64,000 nt of DNA. Origin: GWF2-33-9 sp964500435 (GTDB lineage Bacteria > Bacteroidota > Ignavibacteria > Kapaibacteriales > UBA2268). The stretch spans positions 1 through 64,000 of the forward strand of contig CAZCNL010000002.1 of assembly GCA_964500435.1 (NCBI GenBank), given 5' to 3'. Shown piece by piece: positions 18,507 through 24,177 of this stretch. The notes beneath the pieces are model-generated. The model worked only from the letters and a program-made list of their open reading frames with translations, made no database searches and was not told the DNA's origin. The position numbers were made by a program, and so were the translations under genes. Within the stretch, counting starts at the first letter, position 1, and every line of letters begins with the position of its first letter.

Positions 18507-18773
18507 ATGAAATTCAAAATTTTGATGATTGCTTTAATAGCATTCTCCATGACAGCATTTGCACAAACTGCAAAACCAGAAGCAAAACCAGAAGGTAAAA
18601 CAAAGAAAGTTGAAAAAGCCACTGAAAAGAAAGAAGTCAAAGCTCCAGAAATGAAAGAAAAGAAAGAAGTTAAAACAACTGAAATGAAAGAAAAGAAAGA
18701 AGTTAAAGCTGACAAACCAAAAACAGTAAAGAAAGTTAAGAAAGTTAAGAAAGAAAAACCTGAAAACAAATAA
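18507..18773 (+). CDS. Secreted Lys/Glu-rich low-complexity protein
   Basis: An 88-residue protein from the ATG at 18507. GAGG spaced 8 nt upstream favours this start over an in-frame ATG at 18495 that overlaps that site. A signal peptide (MKFKILMIALIAFSMTAFAQ) precedes a mature part made almost only of Lys, Glu, Pro, Val, Ala and Thr. It holds an exact repeat of EMKEKKEVK (units of 11 residues) and a KKVKKVKK tail. It is probably periplasmic and disordered. It lies 132 bp after the histidine kinase and has its own terminator. No family is recognised. Confidence 0.65.
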   Translation: MKFKILMIALIAFSMTAFAQTAKPEAKPEGKTKKVEKATEKKEVKAPEMKEKKEVKTTEMKEKKEVKADKPKTVKKVKKVKKEKPENK

Positions 18774-18795
18774 GAAAATTTAACAGTGCAAAATT

Positions 18796-18830
18796 AAACA
18801 GGTTGAAAATGAATTTCAACCTGTTTTTTT
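18796..18830. terminator. Strong terminator after the Lys/Glu-rich gene, probably bidirectional
   Basis: A perfect 13-bp stem (18796-18808 with 18814-18826; left arm aaacaggttgaaa) with a 5-nt loop is followed by T7. The reverse strand has a T-rich tail too, so it may also stop the convergent cache-sensor transcript. Confidence 0.85.
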
Positions 18831-18856
18831 ATATACAAAATTATATATACTTTGAG

Positions 18857-19912
18857 TTATAGTTTGCCCTCAGAAATATTTAGAATTCTATCTTTAATTA
18901 TAACTAAAGGTTTTATCATCATTTTCGAAATAAAATAGTAGAAAATACCAATAAGAAGCGTGAAACCTAATATCAGTCCAATCATATAATAAATCATCTT
19001 GACATACAAATTTTGATAATCTCTTTCATTATTATGAAAAAATATATAATATCCAATATTAGATTTATTGAAATCATAAATTGGTAAAATGCCCACAGTA
19101 AGATATTTTAAATTAAACACACTTATACTTTTTGTTGTATCCATTATTTGAGAAAAATCTTTATTAGTTAGCTCAGATAAATTCAACCAATCAACATTGG
19201 GTTTTCCAAAATAATAATTATGATATTCAACTGGATATTGTTTTTGAATAACATCTTTTTCAAAAAGCTTATTAGCTAATTCACTTTTTACAATAGTAAT
19301 AAAGGTTGAGCTGCTATCTTTATTTGAAATTAATTTTAATAAGTCATTAGGAGAAAAGAAATATTCAACAGAACCAATATAATTATTGTTATCATTGATA
19401 ATTGGAACAATTCCCCTTATTGCAAAACCTCCCACACCTAATTCAATTGCTTTAATAGGTTTATGAGTTTTGTATACTTGTAGTATTGTTTGACGAAAAC
19501 TTGATAAATCATCACCTCGCTTTTTAGTCCAACTTCTTAAAAAACTTCTTGCAGGTGGTTTATGAAAATGAACTTGATAATCTTTTTCATTACCAGGTAA
19601 TTTTTTTATAACTTTTGATATTTCTTTCTTTAATTCGTCTGCGGCTTGTTCTTCATTAGGATTATTGTATGCTTGCTTTACAAACTCATAACTACCGAAA
19701 AGTTCGGCAAATTCTTCGGCTAATTTGAAATGATAATTAAGTGAATTATTAAAAAAATCGATTTCTTTTAATAAAATTGAATTATTTTTTTCTAAAAAGG
19801 AATTTTCAAAAATATAATAAATAATAAATAACCCACCAATATACATTATCAAAGTAATTGGTATTAAAATAGTTAGAAATTTTACTTTAATTGATTTATT
19901 TGCGAATTTCAT
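18857..19912 (-). CDS. dCache-type sensor protein ending within HAMP, no output domain
   Basis: A 351-residue protein: a membrane helix (about 13-35), a periplasmic double-Cache ligand-binding domain, a second helix (about 305-328), then the first HAMP helix MIKPLVIIKDRILNISEGKL and a stop. The sensor has the conserved HFHKPPARSFLR, then GDDLSSFR, then IRGIVPI, known from dCache chemoreceptors. Full-length relatives continue into a methyl-accepting or kinase domain, which is absent here and not found in the downstream bases. AGAGG 8 nt before the ATG at 19912 sets the start. It is either a decayed chemoreceptor or a stand-alone sensor. Confidence 0.7.
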   Translation of the reverse strand: MKFANKSIKVKFLTILIPITLIMYIGGLFIIYYIFENSFLEKNNSILLKEIDFFNNSLNYHFKLAEEFAELFGSYEFVKQAYNNPNEEQAADELKKEISKVIKKLPGNEKDYQVHFHKPPARSFLRSWTKKRGDDLSSFRQTILQVYKTHKPIKAIELGVGGFAIRGIVPIINDNNNYIGSVEYFFSPNDLLKLISNKDSSSTFITIVKSELANKLFEKDVIQKQYPVEYHNYYFGKPNVDWLNLSELTNKDFSQIMDTTKSISVFNLKYLTVGILPIYDFNKSNIGYYIFFHNNERDYQNLYVKMIYYMIGLILGFTLLIGIFYYFISKMMIKPLVIIKDRILNISEGKL

Positions 19913-19978
19913 AATCAAACCTCTCTTATTTTTTCAGGGAAACTTACGAAAATATTTCAAATTATCCAAATTTTAAAT

Positions 19979-20004
19979 AAAAAAACTGCCCCATTAATTG
20001 AGGC
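19979..20004 (-). terminator. Terminator after the TonB receptor remnant
   Basis: On the reverse strand a short GCCTC/GGGGC stem with a 7-nt loop is followed by AG and T7. It is weak but correctly placed between the remnant and the sensor gene. Confidence 0.45.
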
Positions 20005-20044
20005 TGCCTATTTGAAAATAATTTCTTTATCGAAAAATTATATT

Positions 20045-21181
20045 CTAATTAAATTTGTATCGTATAGTCAATTGGAATCGATAAACGTCATCCAAAAACG
20101 CAGTGTTCGTAAATGTTTTATTTATGAACTGAACATTTCCGTTTGCATCTAAGTTTGAACTTGTTGTTCTCAGTCTATATTGTGGTGTTCCATCAGCCTT
20201 GGCTGGACCACCTTGAGAAGTTGATGGAGTAATTAAAGGTTGATTTGTGTATAGAACTTGTCCAACACCCCAATCTTTATTAATCAAATTACCAGCATTC
20301 AATAAATCTAAACGTAATTCCAAAGCATTTCTCGAACCGAAAAATTCAGTGTAAAATTCTTGGGAAATACCTATATCAAATCGTGTTACATTTGGAAGTA
20401 CAACACCATTACGTTCAGCATATTTACCACGATTATTGCTTAAATATTCATCTTGTTGAATATATTTTTCCCATGCATCTGCTTGCATATCTGCTGTTAC
20501 AGTAACATCAACTTTATTTCCATCTTTATCTTTGAATGATGACTTATATTCTTGGAAATACATTTCTGACTTATCTTTTGGAATATAAATTAAATCATTT
20601 GCTGTACCACCATCACCATTGAAATCGCCACTCATTACGTAACTTGAACGTCCATTTGTAAAACTATCGAAAAAGAGTGAAAATGTTGTGGAACCAAAGT
20701 TGAAATAATCTAATTTATATGAAAAAGCACCAAACAATCTTTGGTCAGGATTGTATTGAGAGTATCCAAGTCCTGGATTATTTGGATTGCCTGACATTTG
20801 ATTATTAAAATACGAACCACTTGCAATAGAACCTGCATCAACAGTATTTTTGGATACTCCATATGCATAGCCTATTTTTGCGAACAAATTATTTGACCAA
20901 GATTTTTCAATTGATGCAGCTAAATTCCAAGAATAACCTACATCCTCGTTTTTCAATACAATTGCATTGCTTACTTTGTTATAAATTTTATTTGCAGTCC
21001 AACGTGGGCGTGTATCTGCACCTACGAAATTAGATGATGGCGCTGGTAAATTTGCATTTATATAATAAATACCATTAATATCTTTGCTATACATAAATTC
21101 AAGAGATCCGATCAAATCGAAAGGTAATTTTTGGTCAATTCCAATATTTGAACGCCAAATTTGTGGAAACTTAAGATTCTG
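20045..21181 (-). pseudogene. C-terminal remnant of an Oar-like TonB-dependent outer membrane receptor
   Basis: About 379 codons are open, with no proper start: the frame is bounded upstream by a stop at 21182-21184. It begins in mid-domain with FPQIWRSNIGIDQKLPFDL, the inner part of Oar-like beta-barrels. It runs through typical barrel strands, an LPNVTRFDIGISQEF strand and a terminal aromatic YRFQLTIRYKFN. The plug and carboxypeptidase-regulatory-like domains (500 or more residues) are missing. It is a truncated copy, probably left by recombination or deletion. The bases 21185-21320 hold nothing recognisable. Confidence 0.75.
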
Positions 21182-21320
21182 TTATTTTTTATATGAATTA
21201 TTAAGAATATGTTAAAAACTATTCCACATTTGTTATATATTTTTTTTCAAACATAAATATTAATAATTTACTATAATTCAATATCTTAAGAAAGTATTTT
21301 TAAGTAAATTTAACATTTTC

Positions 21321-21353
21321 TTTGAATAATTGAAAATAAAATTATTAATTTTG
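21321..21353 (+). promoter_or_regulatory. Bacteroidota-type promoter for transaldolase
   Basis: TTTG at 21321-21324, a 21-nt spacer and TAATTTTG at 21346-21353 match the phylum consensus on both boxes. The ATG follows 29 nt later, with GAGG at 21373. Confidence 0.6.
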
Positions 21354-21382
21354 TTTATTTAAAAAATAAATTGAGGTAAAAG

Positions 21383-22072
21383 ATGCAACTTTATTTAGAT
21401 TCCGCAAATATTGGACAAATCCAAGAAGCTGCAAGCTGGGGAATATTATCGGGTGTTACAACAAACCCTTCTTTACTTGCAAAAGAAGACCCGAACGTTG
21501 ATATTAAAGAAAGAATATTAGAAATTCATAAACTCGTAGGCGGACACCTTTCTGTCGAAGTTATTTCAACTGATAAAGAAGGAATTTTAAGAGAAGCCGA
21601 TGAAATTATAAGTTGGTTCCCAGAAGCAACAATCAAAGTACCTATGTTGCCACAAGGTTTAGCCGCAGTTAAAGAACTTTCAAAAAGAAATATTCCAACA
21701 AACGTAACTTTAATTTTTAGTCCAACACAAGCATTAGCAGCAGCAAATGCAGGCGCAACTTATGTTTCCATTTTCTTAGGCAGACTTGACGATATTGGAA
21801 TGAATAGCATCAGCGTTTTAGAAGAAATTACAAATATTTGGTTCGTGCATAATATGGAAGCACAAATAATCGCCGCTTCTGTCCGTAATCCTTTGCATAT
21901 TATCCAATCTGCAAAAGCAGGTGCTCATATTGCAACAATTCCATTCAGCGTCTTGAAACAATCATTACATCATCCTTTGACGGATATTGGAATTCAAAAG
22001 TTTTTACAAGATTACGACAAATTACAGACAGAAATTCAAAAAATTATGTCAAGTAATTCTAATATCGATTAA
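21383..22072 (+). CDS. Transaldolase, small TalC/FSA-like type
   Basis: A 229-residue TIM-barrel enzyme of the short transaldolase class, moving a dihydroxyacetone unit in the non-oxidative pentose phosphate pathway. It opens with MQLYLDSANIGQIQEA and GVTTNPSLLAKE. The Schiff-base Lys lies in EATIKVPMLPQG, and NVTLIFSPTQALAAANAGA is well kept. Length is slightly over the usual 215-220. It is followed after 2 bp by aat, so the two are co-transcribed. Confidence 0.92.
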   Translation: MQLYLDSANIGQIQEAASWGILSGVTTNPSLLAKEDPNVDIKERILEIHKLVGGHLSVEVISTDKEGILREADEIISWFPEATIKVPMLPQGLAAVKELSKRNIPTNVTLIFSPTQALAAANAGATYVSIFLGRLDDIGMNSISVLEEITNIWFVHNMEAQIIAASVRNPLHIIQSAKAGAHIATIPFSVLKQSLHHPLTDIGIQKFLQDYDKLQTEIQKIMSSNSNID

Positions 22073-22074
22073 AT

Positions 22075-22701
22075 ATGAATGATGATTTTGAAAATACTTT
22101 TTTTTTAGAACCAGAAATTTTGATTGCTGCATATAAAAATGGAATTTTCCCGATGGCAGAATCCAAAGATGGTTCAATTTATTGGTATTTTCCAGAACGT
22201 CGTGCGATTTTCGATATTTATAATACTAAAATTGCAAAATCAACTCGACAACTTATTAAAAAGAAAATTTATACATATAGCGTTGATGTCAATTTCGAGG
22301 ATGTCATTAAATACTGTGGAGCCCGAGACGAAACTTGGATAAATCCTCAAATAATCGAAATTTACACAACTTTATTTAAACTGGGTTATGCTCATAGTGT
22401 CGAAGTATATCGGAATGACTACTTAGTTGGCGGGCTTTATGGTGTTGCTATTGGAGGAGCTTTTTTCGGTGAATCAATGTTCAATCTTGAACCAAACACA
22501 GCGAAATTGGCATTTGCATACTTATTGGAAATATTAAAATATAATAAATTTGTATTACTTGATTCACAATATATTAATAATTTTACTGAACAATTAGGAG
22601 CAATCGAAATAGATAGCCAAGATTATTTGAAAAGGTTGAAGAAAGCAATAAACTTAAACTGTAATTTTTTTGAACCAGAAAATTATTTTAAAAACATTTA
22701 A
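22075..22701 (+). CDS. aat: Leucyl/phenylalanyl-tRNA-protein transferase
   Basis: A 208-residue enzyme that adds Leu or Phe to proteins with N-terminal Arg/Lys, marking them for ClpSAP. It shows FPMAESKDGSIYWYFPERRAIF and VGGLYGVAIGGAFFGESMF followed by NTAKLAFAYL, the core family motifs. It starts 2 bp after the transaldolase stop. The tRNA-Ser repeat region begins about 100 bp downstream. Confidence 0.92.
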   Translation: MNDDFENTFFLEPEILIAAYKNGIFPMAESKDGSIYWYFPERRAIFDIYNTKIAKSTRQLIKKKIYTYSVDVNFEDVIKYCGARDETWINPQIIEIYTTLFKLGYAHSVEVYRNDYLVGGLYGVAIGGAFFGESMFNLEPNTAKLAFAYLLEILKYNKFVLLDSQYINNFTEQLGAIEIDSQDYLKRLKKAINLNCNFFEPENYFKNI

Positions 22702-22732
22702 ACAAAGTATTTTTTATTTAACTTATTTTTCT

Positions 22733-22740
22733 TAAATTTG
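22733..22740 (+). promoter_or_regulatory. Possible -7 box upstream of the tRNA-Ser repeat array
   Basis: TAAATTTG fits TAnnTTTG and lies 67 nt before the first partial tRNA copy. There is no TTTG at -33. It could drive the array, the tRNA and the GIY-YIG gene as one transcript. Confidence 0.3.
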
Positions 22741-22806
22741 TAGTTCTAAAATTTTGCAAGCCATCAAATTAGTTTTTAAGTTTGAATAACATTGGAAACT
22801 AATTAA

Positions 22807-23037
22807 GGTGGCCGAGTGGCTTAAGGCATCCCGACTTGTCGNNNNNNNNNNNNNNNNNNNNNNNNNNNNNNNNNNNNNNNNNNNNNNNNNNNNNNNNNNN
22901 NNNNNNNNNNNNNNNNNNNNNNNNNNNNNNNNNNNNNNNNNGGACGTAGGGGTCGCAAAGCACTATTTTGGAGAGGTGGCCGAGTGGCTTAAGGCATCCC
23001 GACTTGTCGGGACGTAGGGGTCGCAAAGCACTATTTT
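22807..23037 (+). repeat. Tandem 68-bp partial tRNA-Ser units with a substitute hairpin
   Basis: The complete unit (22970-23037) equals the first 27 nt of the downstream tRNA-Ser (acceptor 5' strand and D arm), then the hairpin tcccgacttgtcggga in place of the anticodon arm, then cgtagggg and a 17-nt spacer ending in cactatttt. A 5'-truncated unit starts at 22807 and runs into the N gap; the unit after the gap joins it in exact phase. The units lack the T arm and 3' acceptor strand, so they cannot be working tRNAs. Read as tRNA, the anticodon loop would have 6 nt rather than 7. Confidence 0.85.
22842..22941. other. Assembly gap (100 Ns) inside the tandem repeat
   Basis: Exactly 100 Ns, the usual placeholder for a gap of unknown size. 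The bases on each side (gacttgtcg and ggacgtagg) are directly consecutive within the repeat unit, so the missing DNA is most simply a whole number of 68-bp units. Confidence 0.9.
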
Positions 23038-23126
23038 GGAGAGGTGGCCGAGTGGCTTAAGGCAACGGTTTGCTAAACCGTCGTAGGGGTAATTCTCTAC
23101 CGGGGGTTCGAATCCCCCCTTCTCCG
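23038..23126 (+). tRNA. tRNA-Ser(GCT)
   Basis: A complete class II tRNA, 89 nt with the discriminator G. It has acceptor GGAGAGG paired to CTTCTCC, a normal D arm, anticodon stem acggt/accgt around ttGCTaa (anticodon at 23072-23074), a long variable arm (gtaggg pairing with ctctac), and T arm ggggg-TTCGAAT-ccccc. CCA is not encoded. It reads AGC/AGT serine codons. A GIY-YIG gene starts 4 nt after it. Confidence 0.95.
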
Positions 23127-23130
23127 CTCA

Positions 23131-23403
23131 ATGTTTTATGTCTATATTCTATATTCCCCTTCTCATAATAGATTTTACATTGGGCAAACTAATAATCTTA
23201 ATAATAGATTATTACGACACAATTCAGGGCAAGTCCTTTCTACTAAACATTATCGTCCTTGGATACTCATTTTTTCCAAGCAATTCGACTCTCGTGCTGA
23301 TGCCTTGATTGAAGAAAAAAGACTTAAAGCTTTTAAAAATCCTGCCTTTCTTTTAAAGGAATGTGGCTTAAGGCATCCCGACTTGTCGGGACGTAGTGGC
23401 TAA
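23131..23403 (+). CDS. GIY-YIG nuclease family protein with a tRNA-derived C-terminal tail
   Basis: A 90-residue single-domain GIY-YIG nuclease. It has VYILYS and RFYIGQTNNLNNRLLRHNSG with the catalytic Arg region, then STKHYRPW and ALIEEKRLKAFKN with the metal-binding Glu. The ATG lies 4 nt beyond the tRNA-Ser, so it must be transcribed with it. The last 15 or so residues (KECGLRHPDLSGRSG) are translated from a partial tRNA-Ser copy inserted at the 3' end. A second copy of the pre-insertion sequence at 23443 would restore an ending NNPAFLLNNKIQ. It is probably the nuclease of a tRNA-associated mobile element rather than a repair enzyme. Confidence 0.8.
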   Translation: MFYVYILYSPSHNRFYIGQTNNLNNRLLRHNSGQVLSTKHYRPWILIFSKQFDSRADALIEEKRLKAFKNPAFLLKECGLRHPDLSGRSG

Positions 23404-23462
23404 TTCTCTACCGGGGGTTCGAATTCCCCCTTCTCCTCTAACAATCCTGCTTTTCTTTTAAA
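23338..23462 (+). repeat. 20-bp direct repeat flanking the inserted tRNA fragment
   Basis: aatcctgcctttcttttaaa (23338-23357) recurs at 23443-23462 with one mismatch, offset 105 bp. It brackets the tRNA-Ser fragment and looks like a duplication made when the fragment was inserted or copied into the end of the nuclease gene. Confidence 0.75.
23363..23436 (+). pseudogene. Partial tRNA-Ser copy with substitute hairpin and 3' half
   Basis: It begins in the D arm (gtggcttaaggc), carries the same tcccgacttgtcggga hairpin (23376-23391), then a variable arm, a T arm with TTCGAAT, and the 3' acceptor strand ttctcc. It lacks the 5' acceptor strand, so it is the complement of the upstream units, which lack the 3' half. 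It cannot fold as a full tRNA. Confidence 0.8.
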
Positions 23463-23545
23463 TAATAAAATACAATAAATGGAAAAAATTATTCAGACAA
23501 ACCACCAGATTTTTTGATCCTAATCCGAATTTTTAATTCTACTTC

Positions 23546-24094
23546 TTAATTATTGATTTTTTTGGCAAAATATTTTTTGAAGAAATGAATAATTGAGTAT
23601 GAAATAAATAAGCCTAATAATGCACCACCGATTACATCGCTCGGATAGTGCACACCGACTGCAACTCTGGAATATGCAACTAATACGGCTAATATGTAAA
23701 ATATCCATTTGTTTTGTTTGAAAAAATAAGATAATATATATGCTAATGCGAAATTATTTGCGGCGTGGGATGATGGAAATGATTTACCTGCTCCACACGG
23801 AACAAGCAAATGTATTTCTTTCTGTGTCCAACAAGGACGCAATCTTTGGAATATTTCCTTTATAATATGACTACTTACTAAATCAGTTAGTCCAACAGCG
23901 ATAATTAGCAATAGAACAATTATTACACCTTTCTTTTTATATTTTACTATTAAAAATAAAATTAAAAATATATAAATCGGATTCCAATTGTGCTGATTCG
24001 TAATTATTGGCATCAACCAATCAAAGAAAGGATTCGCAAGTGATATATTTATAATTTTAAAAAAATAAATGTCTAATGATTGAAATAATTCCAT
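23546..24094 (-). CDS. PAP2 family membrane phosphatase
   Basis: A 182-residue protein with about five membrane helices and the three phosphatase motifs: KEIFQRLRP (KX6RP), PSSH, and SRVAVGVHYPSD (SRX5HX3D). The family removes phosphate from lipid phosphates such as undecaprenyl pyrophosphate or phosphatidic acid at the outer face of the inner membrane. Length suits the UppP-like/PgpB-like bacterial group. It is a single gene. Confidence 0.9.
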   Translation of the reverse strand: MELFQSLDIYFFKIINISLANPFFDWLMPIITNQHNWNPIYIFLILFLIVKYKKKGVIIVLLLIIAVGLTDLVSSHIIKEIFQRLRPCWTQKEIHLLVPCGAGKSFPSSHAANNFALAYILSYFFKQNKWIFYILAVLVAYSRVAVGVHYPSDVIGGALLGLFISYSIIHFFKKYFAKKINN

Positions 24095-24177
24095 TAATTT
24101 TGTTTTTTAATTATTTACAAAAATTGTAAAAATAATTAAATTAACAATTTATTATTTAAATTTTAATGAGGTTTAAA

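Noticed and set aside
22807..23037. CRISPR-like tandem array
   Set aside because: The 68-bp units are identical end to end with no variable spacers, and they derive from tRNA-Ser. No cas genes are in the window.
23131..23403. UvrC-type repair nuclease
   Set aside because: Only a single GIY-YIG domain of 90 residues is present; UvrC has further UvrB-binding and RNase H-like domains.
23363..23436. A second functional tRNA-Ser
   Set aside because: It lacks the 5' acceptor strand and half of the D arm, and has a 6-nt anticodon-position loop, so it cannot fold or be charged.
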